This document shows positions 45,794 through 54,689 of a stretch of 64,000 nt of DNA, in pieces (the stretch's first letter is position 1; each line of letters starts with the position of its first letter). The DNA is taken from positions 47,952 through 111,951 of the forward strand of contig JAAHFP010000021.1 of assembly GCA_010672925.1 (NCBI GenBank), written 5' to 3'. The translations under genes were made by a program, and so were the position numbers. The DNA is from Symploca sp. SIO1C2 (GTDB lineage: Bacteria; Cyanobacteriota; Cyanobacteriia; Cyanobacteriales; Coleofasciculaceae). The notes beneath the pieces were generated by a model. That model had not been told where the DNA came from, searched no databases, and was given only the letters and a program-made list of their open reading frames with translations.

Positions 45794-46197
45794 TGCTCAA
45801 TTGACTCCTGCATAGGTTCAAAAACAATCAAACGTAAGCGCTTATTTTTCAGCAATAACTGACCGAGGGGTTCTTCAAACAAGCTTTCATAAGCCCAGAC
45901 AGGCAATGCCAGATATAGTAACCGCTTTGGCTGTAACTCTGCTAGAACATCAAAGTAAAGAACATATTGCCCTAGGGCTTTTTCCAAGTCATCCATCTCA
46001 GAACGACCACTAAAGGTTTTGACCTCTACTGCTATTTTATGCTCTTCTTTTTGTGCTGTAAGCAGTTGAGATGCTCCCAAATCAATATACATATCTTTAC
46101 GACCCCACTTCAAATGCAGCGGGTCATCAGTAATAGTCCAGCCATCTTTAATTAAGGCTTGTTTGACAGTATTATGGTAAGTATCCCGTGCAGGCAT
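45775..46197 (-). CDS. xisH: XisH-family protein (PD-(D/E)xK-like)
   Basis: 140 residues. Starts MPARDTYHNTVKQALIKDGW and includes DMYIDLGAS and HKIAVEVKTFSG, where Asp, Glu and Lys match an endonuclease-like core. It is translationally linked to xisI by overlap. Only 35 bp separate its start from the divergent DUF2808 gene, so the two promoters must overlap. Confidence 0.95.
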   Translation of the reverse strand: MPARDTYHNTVKQALIKDGWTITDDPLHLKWGRKDMYIDLGASQLLTAQKEEHKIAVEVKTFSGRSEMDDLEKALGQYVLYFDVLAELQPKRLLYLALPVWAYESLFEEPLGQLLLKNKRLRLIVFEPMQESIEQWIPSV

Positions 46198-46232
46198 GAT
46201 TTGATTAAAGCTCCTTGAAAAAACGGTGAATT

Positions 46233-46814
46233 ATGGCGATGACTAAATTTCATTTAACCAAAACTCGTCTGTTGGGCTTTAGTGCTGTAGTATTGAGTGC
46301 TTTGCTACCTATTACTCTATCTCAATTGCCTACCAATGCCATTGATTTAGGAGACGGACGAACTTTCTTTGACAAACCTCCTCGTTTAATTAACTCCGTT
46401 GCTACTTTCAACTCTCCCAGTACACCATCAGAGTATCTATTCACAATTTTGCTACCTGAGGATGCAGGAGAACCTCTGCAAGCGGTTTCTATTGTCCAGA
46501 AGCCTAATTTAGAGCGGATTCGTTTTGAGCTGAGTAAGAGTAGAGCCTTCTTTGGTGAGGGTTTGAAGGGTGGCTCTTCCATACCCCTAGCTCAAGTAGA
46601 GAGTAAGCCGACTAATCCCAGCGAAGTAACTATTTTTTTCGAGGAACCAGTAACTCCTGGTAATAAGGTAACAGTGTCAATTCGAGCTAGGAGAAATCCT
46701 AGTTCTGGTGGTGTTTATATTTTTGGAGTCACAGCCTTTTCTGTCGGAGAAAATAGTCCCGGTTTGTACTTAGGTTCTGGTCGTCTTCACTTTACCAGTC
46801 GTAGTGATCGTTGA
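46233..46814 (+). CDS. DUF2808 exported protein
   Basis: 193 residues. Signal peptide: LLGFSAVVLSALLPITLSQL (about 13-32). The mature part has the DUF2808 layout: FFDKPPRLINSVATFNSPST, YLFTILLPEDAGEPLQAV and a central VTIFFEEPVTPGNKVTVSIR strand pair. This exported beta-rich family is nearly confined to cyanobacteria and has no known function. A pseudogene copy of its first 25 codons lies at 53677-53755, so this locus was duplicated once with xisI. Confidence 0.88.
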   Translation: MAMTKFHLTKTRLLGFSAVVLSALLPITLSQLPTNAIDLGDGRTFFDKPPRLINSVATFNSPSTPSEYLFTILLPEDAGEPLQAVSIVQKPNLERIRFELSKSRAFFGEGLKGGSSIPLAQVESKPTNPSEVTIFFEEPVTPGNKVTVSIRARRNPSSGGVYIFGVTAFSVGENSPGLYLGSGRLHFTSRSDR

Positions 46815-47103
46815 ATAGGAGCTAACGAAAAGGCAGGAGAGAGAAGAAACTTCACCCAAATTTCTTGAGATATAGCAGTTTTTGTATCCGTGAGGTACAT
46901 CCAATTTTGGCGCTCCTATTCCCTATTCCCCAAAAGCAAGTGATATAAATGTAACATATTAGTCTTGTCAATTATTTCTAACAAATGACGTAAAACCCAT
47001 ATCTTTCTTAGGTTATAAATAGGTTTACCTTAAGATTTTAATCCGGATGTTAGTAACAGTAATATGGACATTCATAATAGAAAAAATAAATTGGAAATAA
47101 ATT

Positions 47104-48597
47104 ATGTCCGTAAAAAAATCTAACGGAATTGTTTCCTACGAAAATGTTCACGAAAGTTATTTAAGGCAGCGGCGACTTAAAGGAAGTGCTAATTGGTTCC
47201 TTTTATGGGGTTTAGGTGTCGGCGCTGTCATTTCCGGTGATTTCTATGGTTGGAATTATGGTTTAGTCGTAGGTGGCTTTTGGGGAATGGCGATCGCAAC
47301 TATCCTCATGGCAATTATGTATTTGTGCATGGTGTACAGTACTGCTGAACTGACAGCAACATTTCCCCATGCCGGTGGCTTTTATTCATTTACTCGCAGT
47401 GCTTTAGGGCCATTTTGGGGCTATATAGCTGGTATAACTGTCAGTATTGAGTATGTACTGGCTAATGCGGCAGTCGTATTTGCTTTAAGCCAATACCTCC
47501 AAGGTGTGATTCCTGGTGTGCCGATATATCTGGTGTGGTTGTTTGCCTATGCTACTTTCCTGACGATGAATATCTGGAGTCTGGAATTAAGCTTGAATGT
47601 GTGTCTGTGGATCACTCTAGTAGCAATTATGGTATTGGGAGTATTCTACATAAGTATGTTAGTATCCGGTGTTTTTCAGCCAGAATTACTGTTTAATGTT
47701 CCTGCAGATCCCGGACAATCGGCAAACTGGCTACCGAAAGGTTGGAATGGTGTGTTTGCCGCAATTCCTTTTGCTATCTGGTTGTACCTCGCGATTGAGC
47801 AACTTCCTATGACAGCGGAGGAAACTGGCGATGTGCCGAAGAATATGCCCACAGGCATGATTTTAGGGATGTTTACCCTAATTATCCTTTCGGTTTTTAC
47901 CCTGCTGCTCAACTCTGGTGTTGGTGGTGGTGCTGTTGCTATTGGTGAAACCGGTGTTCCTTTAGGAGATGGTTTAGAAGCTTATTTTGGTGAGGGAGCT
48001 ACTAGTACAGTTGTTACAACCTTAGCGCTAATTTGTGGCTTGATTGCCAGCCTTCACGGTAATATGTTCGCCTATGGACGTATTATTTTCTCCCTTTCCC
48101 GTGCTGGATATCTACCCCGTTGGTTCTCTGTAACTAGCAAAAATCATACCCCTTACAGGGCATTAATCCTGGGTGCGACGATTGGGTTTATCTGCGTCAT
48201 GCTCATCAATGCAGGTACTAATGCCGCTGAAGATCAATTCTTTTCAGTGGATGCCATAATTTTGAACATGGCTGTATTTGGGGCATTGATTTCCTACTTG
48301 TTGGTGATGCTTAGTTACCTCAAGCTTAAAATCAGTAATCCTGATTTACCCAGACCCTACACCAGTCCCCTGGGGATGTGGGGTGCAGTGATTGGAGGTA
48401 GCTTAGCCATTTTTGCCCTGGTTGCTTGTATCTCTGTACCTGACTATCAACCCGGTATTTTGGGAATTTCGATTGTCCTAGTTGTGGCACTTCTCTACTT
48501 CTGCTTCTATAGCCGCAATCGATTAGTTGCTCAAGCACCGGAGGAAATGGCAGCACTGAAGATGAAATTGCAATCACAAAGACGACGTCAGGGTTAA
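47104..48597 (+). CDS. APC-superfamily permease, ethanolamine/amino acid type
   Basis: 497 residues with about 12 membrane helices. Signature parts: LWGLGVGAVISGDFYGWN in helix 1, ELTATFPHAGGFYSFTRSALG in helix 2-3, WLYLAIEQLPMTAEETGDVPKNMP (helix 6 region) and SLHGNMFAYGRIIFSLSRAGYLP. This matches the ethanolamine permease (EAT) branch. No ethanolamine ammonia-lyase genes are nearby, so substrate is uncertain. The start is a plain ATG with an AT-rich leader. Confidence 0.88.
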   Translation: MSVKKSNGIVSYENVHESYLRQRRLKGSANWFLLWGLGVGAVISGDFYGWNYGLVVGGFWGMAIATILMAIMYLCMVYSTAELTATFPHAGGFYSFTRSALGPFWGYIAGITVSIEYVLANAAVVFALSQYLQGVIPGVPIYLVWLFAYATFLTMNIWSLELSLNVCLWITLVAIMVLGVFYISMLVSGVFQPELLFNVPADPGQSANWLPKGWNGVFAAIPFAIWLYLAIEQLPMTAEETGDVPKNMPTGMILGMFTLIILSVFTLLLNSGVGGGAVAIGETGVPLGDGLEAYFGEGATSTVVTTLALICGLIASLHGNMFAYGRIIFSLSRAGYLPRWFSVTSKNHTPYRALILGATIGFICVMLINAGTNAAEDQFFSVDAIILNMAVFGALISYLLVMLSYLKLKISNPDLPRPYTSPLGMWGAVIGGSLAIFALVACISVPDYQPGILGISIVLVVALLYFCFYSRNRLVAQAPEEMAALKMKLQSQRRRQG

Positions 48598-48748
48598 TTA
48601 GGGCTTGTTCTATGAGTGGGAAAGCTAGACCAGACAGATATTCCAAGCATTTTTCTCAAAGCTTGTTACTTTTTACTTCCTCCAATGCTCCCATTTAACT
48701 TATTCAGCAAACCCTAACTATAATTGCGTTAGGGCGCACGTCGGTCAT

Positions 48749-48948
48749 TGGTGTCAACTTAAAGTGAAAAGCGCTTGAAGTTAGTGAGCTGAGGGAGCTG
48801 AGGAAGCTGAGGGAGCTGGGGGAGCAAAAGAATGCTTCTGCCGCTGGATATTTTTACTGTTAATCAGGTAGAGTAACACTACCCGTTCAGTTGAAGTAGA
48901 ACGTCTCTAAAGCATCAATTGGCAATGGTTGTGGCTTAAGTTGACACC
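48749..48948. mobile_element. TGGTGTCAACTTAA-ended element, copy 2 (200 bp)
   Basis: Same termini, same CTGTTAATCAGGTAG core and same GAGGGAGCT-type minisatellite (48786-48824) as 10878-11353, but shorter and without the nested insert. The inverted ends extend outward (GCGCACGTCGGTCATTGG against its imperfect inverse at 48949-48974). Confidence 0.8.
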
Positions 48949-49047
48949 GATGCACGTCGGTGCGCCCCTACGTTTGACCAAAAATCGGAGGGCACAAGCC
49001 CCCGAATTCTATTCGTGGGGATAAGCCCGTGGGGAATTTATTCCCCG

Positions 49048-49440
49048 TTAGACTTCTTTTTGGTTGGCTACATATTGCTTAATAACTTCCAATGGAGCGC
49101 CGCCAACAGTCGAGACAAAGTAAGAGTTAGTCCACAAAGTAGGAATACGACTTTTCAGATGTGGAAATTCTTGTCGTAAATATCGACTGGTTGCTCCTTT
49201 GAATATTTTAACTACTTTGTGTACTCCGAATTGTGGGTCACACTCAAATAAAATATGAACATGGTCGGGCATAGTTTCAAGTTCGATTATTTCTACTTGA
49301 ATTTTTTCCGCAATCTCAAATAACAACTCTTTTAGTCGTTTTTCTACTTCATCAACCAGTACAGGACGGCGATATTTGGGACACCAGACAACATGATACT
49401 TGCAGGAGTAAACAACATTTTTGTTTGAATCGCGTCACAT
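49048..49440 (-). pseudogene. IS200-type TnpA transposase with a stop at codon 2
   Basis: From the ATG at 49440 the frame reads Met-stop and then continues unbroken as RDSNKNVVYSCKYHVVWCPK to the TAA at 49048, about 131 codons, the full Y1 transposase length. The HUH motif (DHVHILFE) and the catalytic Tyr region (IKQYVANQ) are intact. No alternative start codon occurs before the TTG at 49326, which would remove the first 38 codons. The stop is followed by a hairpin GGGGAATAAATTCCCC (49031-49046), consistent with an IS200 right end. No TnpB lies beside it. Confidence 0.85.
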
Positions 49441-50313
49441 GCTCTATTAGCGATCAGCCGCACGCACTTTTGGGACACCACCGACCGAATTAATGGATTT
49501 TTTATCTTACGGATTGTCAGACTTTGAAGTTTTGTACCGCGAACTAAGCAATTAGAAATTTTTTATAAAAAAATAATATAAATGACAAAGTATCCAGTAT
49601 CTTGTATGAAGACAATCATAAATCTAAAGATGGAGACAATTTCTATTCTGACTCTTGATTTTTCTGATAATTGAAGGATTGCTCTATGATTAGCAATGTG
49701 TATCAAAGTACTAACGCAGTTTTTTTGACTTCATCAAGGTTGATATATTTCCCTACAATCATGCCTTATGACCTTAAGAATTACTCTGAAATAACTTAGA
49801 AGTGTTAGCAGAACAAGGGTAGGCAACTTAAAAATTGAATTTCTGCTTCTGACTGGCTTGTCTCGTCAAATACTCAAGCTAAGGCAATTTATTGTCTATT
49901 TATCTAAGTTGCTTAGTACCAGTTATCTTACATAATTTTTGAGACAAAATATCTGAATATAATTATTGCGAAATACTAATGTTATAGCTTCAGATATTTA
50001 TTCTCACATGGGAAACATTCTGGGAACATTATTTGTCTAAGGTTTTGTCATACAAATTAGCTCAGCACTTCTACTTCCACCCTGAGTTGATTCAATCAAA
50101 ACTTGAAGAGTGAGACTATTGACAATAATCAAAATAGACATTTTATCTGTTCCTATAGCTGTGCAGCAAGCTAGATGTCAACAATTAACCTTCTAAGTGG
50201 CATCACCACCAAAACTGTATCCATTTTAATCGCTATATTTTGGCTGGTTTCGTGCAATGGCCATTTGTTCTAGAGGGGAACACTACTGTAAACCATCATG
50301 CTACTGAACAACT
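49441..50313. other. 870-bp AT-rich spacer before the A-PCP-R gene
   Basis: The first ~90 bp probably include the left end of the IS200 remnant. The rest is AT-rich with no gene, no repeat array and no clear promoter boxes. The long leader may hold regulatory sequence for the synthetase gene. Confidence 0.4.
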
Positions 50314-53300
50314 ATGAATTTGATTACTCAAAATCTACTGGTAAACTCGAATAACACTCAAACTGATGATCCCAATCAGTGCATTCATCAGCTAGTTGAG
50401 TCTCAGGTAAAACGTACTCCCGACAGTATCGCCATCAGTTTGGAAAACAGCTCTCTGACCTACCGAGAACTTAATAATAGGGCAAATCAACTAGCTCGCT
50501 ACTTGCAGACACTGGGAGTCGAACCTGATGCACTGGTGGGAATTTGTGTAGAGCGATCGCTAGATATGGTGATTGGATTGTTGGGGATTCTCAAAGCTGG
50601 TGGAGCCTATGTGCCTCTAGACCCGAGCTATCCCCAAGAGCGCTTGGCTTTCATGATGGAAGATTCCCAATGTAGAGTACTACTGAGTAATAGTAAACAG
50701 CTAACGAGGCTACCAGATCATCAAGGTAAAGTCGTATGTCTAGATAATGATTGGGAGACAATTGCTCAATATAGTAAGGAGAACCTGGAAAGTGGAGTCA
50801 CGCCAGACAACTTGGCTTACACTATCTATACCTCTGGCTCTACAGGTAAACCGAAAGGTGTACAAATTAGTCATCAAGCGCTGGTCAATTTCCTCACATC
50901 CATGAGCCAATCACCTGGACTCACCCAGGAAGATGTCTTACTTGCTGTTACTACTATCTCCTTCGATATTGCTGGTTTAGAACTGTACTTGCCCATGATA
51001 TTGGGAGCTCGCGTGGTGTTGGTGACGCGAGAAGTTGCCTCGGATGCTCCCCAGTTAATCAAAGTCCTAGAGCAATCCGGTGCAACCGTTATGCAAGCAA
51101 CTCCCGCCACTTGGCGAATGCTCTTAGCCGCAGGCTGGCAAGGCGATTCTACTCTCAAAATTCTCTGTGGAGGGGAAGCTATGTCAAGGGAGTTAGCTAA
51201 TCAACTTCTTGCTAGAAGTGGCTCAGTTTGGAACATGTACGGCCCCACTGAAACTACAATTTGGTCAGCAGTATACCAGGTAGAATCTGGTGATACTGCT
51301 GTTCCCATTGGACAACCAATTGCCAATACCCAAATCCATCTAGTTGATCCAGAGCAACGCCAAAAGGATAACCAGCTAAAGCTAGTCCCTGTGGGAGAGC
51401 CAGGAGAGTTACTTATTGGTGGAGTCGGTTTGGCGCGGGGTTACCTCAACCGACTGGAACTGACTGAAGAAAAGTTTATTCCAGACCCCTTCAGCAATGA
51501 GCCTGGAGCTCGTCTCTATCGCACGGGAGACTTAGCACGTTACTTACCAGACGGTACTATCGAATGTCTAGGTCGCATCGACCATCAGGTGAAAATTCGT
51601 GGCTTCCGTATTGAGTTGGGAGAAATTGAATCAGCTCTCTACCAGCACCCTGGTATTCAAGAGACAGTGGTAACAGCAGTAGAGGAAGATCTCGGAGAAA
51701 AGCGCCTAGTAGCCTATTTGTTAACCGACCTCAATGTAGAGCGAATTCCTCAGAGCATGGACTATCTCATCGAAACCCAAGGATTATCCTTGGCTCACTT
51801 GCGCTCGTTTCTGAAGGAGAAACTGCCTGACTATATGATGCCCTCAGCTTTCGTGTTATTGGATACTCTACCATTAACACCCAATCTCAAAGTAGACCGC
51901 AAAGCACTACCAGCACCAAACCAAGCCAAACTAGTTTTAATGGAAGAGTTTGTGCCCCCCACCAATCCCCTTGAACAACAGTTAGTTCAAATCTGGATCG
52001 AGGTTCTGAAAATTAAGCGAGTGGGTATTCATGAAAGCTTCTTTGAATTGGGAGGACATTCTCTCCTCACTGCTCAGCTACTATCCCAGATACGAAAAAC
52101 CTTCCAAGTAGAACTGCCTTTGCTATCTCTATTTGAAGCTCCCACAATTGCTAAATTGGCTCAGGAAATTGCAGTAGTTCAAAATTCCCAGTCTAATTCA
52201 CCGCAAACCAGCACGACAGTTGAGGAGTTACGAACGGATGCGATTTTGGAACCAAGTATCTATCCAGAATTACCCTATACTAACTCTGGAACTGAGCCTC
52301 AACACATCTTCTTGACAGGAGCAACCGGTTTTTTGGGAGCTTTTTTACTACACGAACTTCTCCAACAAACCGAAGCTACTATTCATTGTTTAGTCCGTTG
52401 CCCTAGCCTTGAGGCAGGCAAACAGAAACTCCGCAGCAACCTGAAGCGTTATTTACTTCCCGATGAGAGTTTCGAGCACCGTATCGTACCAGTGCCTGGG
52501 GATTTAACCAAACCGATGTTGGGGCTTTCGGGACAGCAGTTTCACAAGTTAGCGACAGAGATTGACTCGATCTATCATAATGGGGCGTTCGTTAATTTAA
52601 TCTATCCTTATACTGCCCTGCAAACAGCTAATGTGCTGGGAACTAAGGAAATTCTCAAATTAGCTAGCCAAATCAAAGTCAAACCTGTTCATTTCATCTC
52701 TACTCTTGATGTCTTCCAATCTCCTTACTATGCGGGGATGGATGTAATTTCAGAAGATATCAGCCTTGGGTGCGAAGGACTATCTGATGGCTATGCTCAG
52801 AGTAAATGGGTAGGTGAACAATTGGTGATGGCAGCTCATGCCAGGGGAATTCCAGGTTGTATCTATAGACCTAGTATGATTACAGGTCACAGTCAAAGCG
52901 GTGCTTCTTCCGTAGATGACTTAATCACCCGATTGATCAAAGGCTTGATTCAACTAGGCTGTGCTCCTAACTTGGACATGAAGTTGAGTCTAACTCCTGT
53001 GGACTATGTTAGCCGCGCGATTGTCCATTTATCTCAACAGCCAGCATCCTTCGGCAAAGCTTTTCACATAGTTAGTCCTCACGCCTTACACTTCCGTGAG
53101 CTTGTAAAATCAATCCAGGAGTTTGGTTACTTTATTCAGTGGAGTGACTATGAGCAGTGGCAAGCGAAGCTACTAAAGGTGGCTAGCGCCCAAGCAGATA
53201 ATGCTCTAAGTCCCCTGCTGTTCTTGTTTACAGATTGGGTAACTGGCAACGAACGACCTTATCTAGAGACAGCTGCTTTGGTATCTCAGGCATTTGACTA

Positions 53301-53439
53301 CCAAAATACTTTAGCAGGATTAGCGGGAACTAACGCCATTTGTCCAGCAGTTGATTCTGGCTTGCTCCAAACCTACTTTGCTTACTTATTGAAAGGAGGT
53401 GAATTCTCAGAGAAGTACAAATTAGCATACGCAGCTTAG
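50314..53439 (+). CDS. Free-standing NRPS-like A-PCP-thioester reductase
   Basis: 1041 residues. Adenylation domain (about 20-525): A3 YTIYTSGSTGKPKG, A5 NMYGPTETTIW, A7 YRTGDLARYLPDG, A10 NLKVDRKALP. Carrier domain (about 550-615): Ser in FFELGGHSLLTAQLL. Terminal reductase (about 665-1040): NAD(P) site LTGATGFLGAFLLHEL and catalytic Tyr-Lys in GYAQSKWVGEQ. It should load an acid as adenylate, bind it to the carrier and release it by reduction to an aldehyde or alcohol. Aligned by eye with the gramicidin synthetase pocket, residues read D-I-L-Q-L-G-M-I-W-K, a glycine-like code. No condensation domain and no partner genes adjoin. Confidence 0.92.
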   Translation: MNLITQNLLVNSNNTQTDDPNQCIHQLVESQVKRTPDSIAISLENSSLTYRELNNRANQLARYLQTLGVEPDALVGICVERSLDMVIGLLGILKAGGAYVPLDPSYPQERLAFMMEDSQCRVLLSNSKQLTRLPDHQGKVVCLDNDWETIAQYSKENLESGVTPDNLAYTIYTSGSTGKPKGVQISHQALVNFLTSMSQSPGLTQEDVLLAVTTISFDIAGLELYLPMILGARVVLVTREVASDAPQLIKVLEQSGATVMQATPATWRMLLAAGWQGDSTLKILCGGEAMSRELANQLLARSGSVWNMYGPTETTIWSAVYQVESGDTAVPIGQPIANTQIHLVDPEQRQKDNQLKLVPVGEPGELLIGGVGLARGYLNRLELTEEKFIPDPFSNEPGARLYRTGDLARYLPDGTIECLGRIDHQVKIRGFRIELGEIESALYQHPGIQETVVTAVEEDLGEKRLVAYLLTDLNVERIPQSMDYLIETQGLSLAHLRSFLKEKLPDYMMPSAFVLLDTLPLTPNLKVDRKALPAPNQAKLVLMEEFVPPTNPLEQQLVQIWIEVLKIKRVGIHESFFELGGHSLLTAQLLSQIRKTFQVELPLLSLFEAPTIAKLAQEIAVVQNSQSNSPQTSTTVEELRTDAILEPSIYPELPYTNSGTEPQHIFLTGATGFLGAFLLHELLQQTEATIHCLVRCPSLEAGKQKLRSNLKRYLLPDESFEHRIVPVPGDLTKPMLGLSGQQFHKLATEIDSIYHNGAFVNLIYPYTALQTANVLGTKEILKLASQIKVKPVHFISTLDVFQSPYYAGMDVISEDISLGCEGLSDGYAQSKWVGEQLVMAAHARGIPGCIYRPSMITGHSQSGASSVDDLITRLIKGLIQLGCAPNLDMKLSLTPVDYVSRAIVHLSQQPASFGKAFHIVSPHALHFRELVKSIQEFGYFIQWSDYEQWQAKLLKVASAQADNALSPLLFLFTDWVTGNERPYLETAALVSQAFDYQNTLAGLAGTNAICPAVDSGLLQTYFAYLLKGGEFSEKYKLAYAA

Positions 53440-53466
53440 TGGCGTGGCACAGATAAAAATGTGGTT
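53440..53466. mobile_element. Left end of a TGGCGTG-family MITE (truncated)
   Basis: TGGCGTGGCACAGATAAAAA begins at the base after the synthetase stop codon, as the complete copy does after cheW at 43449. No matching right end was found. Confidence 0.55.
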
Positions 53467-53489
53467 TTGAAGTTGGTTTTGAAGTAAAA

Positions 53490-53527
53490 ACTGGAGTTTT
53501 GCACTCTTAACTAGTCTAAACTCCAGT
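53490..53527 (+). terminator. Hairpin after the A-PCP-R gene
   Basis: ACTGGAGTTT and AAACTCCAGT form a perfect 10-bp stem around an 18-base loop, 50 bp past the stop. It may end the transcript; there is no T tract. Confidence 0.4.
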
Positions 53528-53755
53528 TATCACCAATAATATCAATGTGGATTGTGCCGCCGTGTTCATAGCGGTGCTCTTCCCAACCAAACACCACAAT
53601 TAGATAACAGTCTTGATTGCGCTCAAAAACAGTTTTTTGAGTAAAATAAGATATATCGCTAAAAAAACTGTGAATTATGGCGATAACTAAATGTCATTCA
53701 ACCAAAACTCGTCTGTTGGGTTTTAGTGCTGTAGTCTTGAGTGCTTTACTACCAT
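53527..53755. pseudogene. Chimeric remnant: xisI fragment joined to DUF2808 5' end
   Basis: 53527-53637 matches the inside of xisI (about 45589-45700) and, after a short junction, 53661-53755 matches the leader and first ~25 codons of the DUF2808 gene (about 46219-46312). Order and orientation equal the intact locus, but the xisI start, all of xisH and the shared promoter between them are missing. It is a duplicated locus that has lost its middle. Confidence 0.85.
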
Positions 53756-53821
53756 GGATGAAAGCTCACCAAAACTAGGCTGAAGAATTGCTTGCTCAAT
53801 CTACAAACAGGAAAAAGGGGA

Positions 53822-54274
53822 ATGACTAACGAACAGCTAGCAGAAATAAGACAACGCATTCAGGAACTAGAAGCTAGTGACCAAGATTTTGCTAAAAAAG
53901 CTAACACTCTGTTAGATGAAATTATTGTCAATGACCAAGCCATAGAAAGTCTGACAAGAAATTTAAACGACTTTATCACAGAGTCTCGTAGAGACAGAGA
54001 AGCTGACCGAGAACGTATAGCTTTTAACGAAATGCGTCTAGATGTTTTTCGGGAGAGAATACTACTACAAGATGAACGATTTAATACTATCCAGCAAAAT
54101 ATAGACAGAAATACTAGGGATATAGCTGAGTTGCAATTAATTGCCACTCAAGTACTTCAAACTCAGCAGATTTCAGTACAACAAGCAGAAGCTGATAGAG
54201 CTGTGATGACTGAAATCTTACAATATCTCCGGAATCAGTATCCAAGCAACGGTAAAGGAGGGACAAGCCAATGA
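53822..54274 (+). CDS. Small coiled-coil protein of unknown function
   Basis: 150 residues from the ATG at 53822, chosen because AGGAAAAAGGGGA immediately precedes it. Almost the whole chain is a charged coiled coil (QLAEIRQRIQELEASD, DREADRERIAFNEMRLDVF, NIDRNTRDIAELQL). No enzyme motif and no membrane segment. Similar small coiled-coil proteins occur in many filamentous cyanobacteria; I cannot assign a role. Confidence 0.6.
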   Translation: MTNEQLAEIRQRIQELEASDQDFAKKANTLLDEIIVNDQAIESLTRNLNDFITESRRDREADRERIAFNEMRLDVFRERILLQDERFNTIQQNIDRNTRDIAELQLIATQVLQTQQISVQQAEADRAVMTEILQYLRNQYPSNGKGGTSQ

Positions 54275-54304
54275 CCCACACATCCATAAAACTGACTTTA
54301 GGGA

Positions 54305-54337
54305 AAAGAAATTGCTCATCAGTATAAAAACGTGCTA
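54305..54337 (-). pseudogene. Stump of a DUF5615-type toxin
   Basis: Directly after the DUF433 stop the minus strand reads ARFYTDEQF, the usual opening of DUF5615 PIN-like toxins that pair with DUF433 antitoxins. It lacks a start codon and the similarity ends after about ten codons, against the 3' side of the coiled-coil gene. Confidence 0.6.
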
Positions 54338-54341
54338 TGAA

Positions 54342-54617
54342 CTATGCCACCTCATTGCGTTGGATAGCACATTCAATTTCATCAGGGTAAGCTTGTGCGT
54401 AAGCCCAAGCATTAGCTAGATCACTAGCACAGATGGTTGGATAACTTTTCAGGAGGTCATGATCACTATATCCAAGGCGAAGAGCTTCTACAAGAACCCA
54501 AATAGGAATTCGAGTACTGGCGATGCGAGCATCTCCTCCACAAACACCAGGAGTTTTCTCGATTCCTTGCCAAGTATTACCCAAACCCTGATGTTGTTTC
54601 AGCTCTTTGAGAGTCAT
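54342..54617 (-). CDS. DUF433 antitoxin-like protein without an intact toxin
   Basis: 91 residues from the ATG at 54617, supported by AAGGAAG nine bases upstream; an upstream start would add 11 residues. DUF433 pattern: GIEKTPGVCGGDARIASTRI, VWVLVEALRLGYSDHDLLK-like helix-turn-helix and YPTICASDLANAWAYA. The family is regarded as antitoxins (VapB-like) of PIN-domain DUF5615 toxins. Only a stump of the toxin remains downstream. Confidence 0.85.
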   Translation of the reverse strand: MTLKELKQHQGLGNTWQGIEKTPGVCGGDARIASTRIPIWVLVEALRLGYSDHDLLKSYPTICASDLANAWAYAQAYPDEIECAIQRNEVA

Positions 54618-54689
54618 CGCAATGGCTTCCTTGTAATACATCAACAGCAAAACTGATATATATAGACTTTGAGTCTATTGTACAAGTTC

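Noticed and set aside
45452..46197. xisH/xisI as proof of a heterocyst-type excision element
   Set aside because: The pair is common in cyanobacteria without heterocysts, and no xisF recombinase or nif gene is present here.
49441..50313. Riboswitch before the A-PCP-R gene
   Set aside because: The long leader invited a search, but no known riboswitch core or strong structured element was recognised by eye.
50314..53439. Multi-gene NRPS/PKS cluster around the A-PCP-R enzyme
   Set aside because: Neighbours are a transposase remnant, remnants of other genes and transporters; no further modules or tailoring genes adjoin, and ols is 30 kb away.
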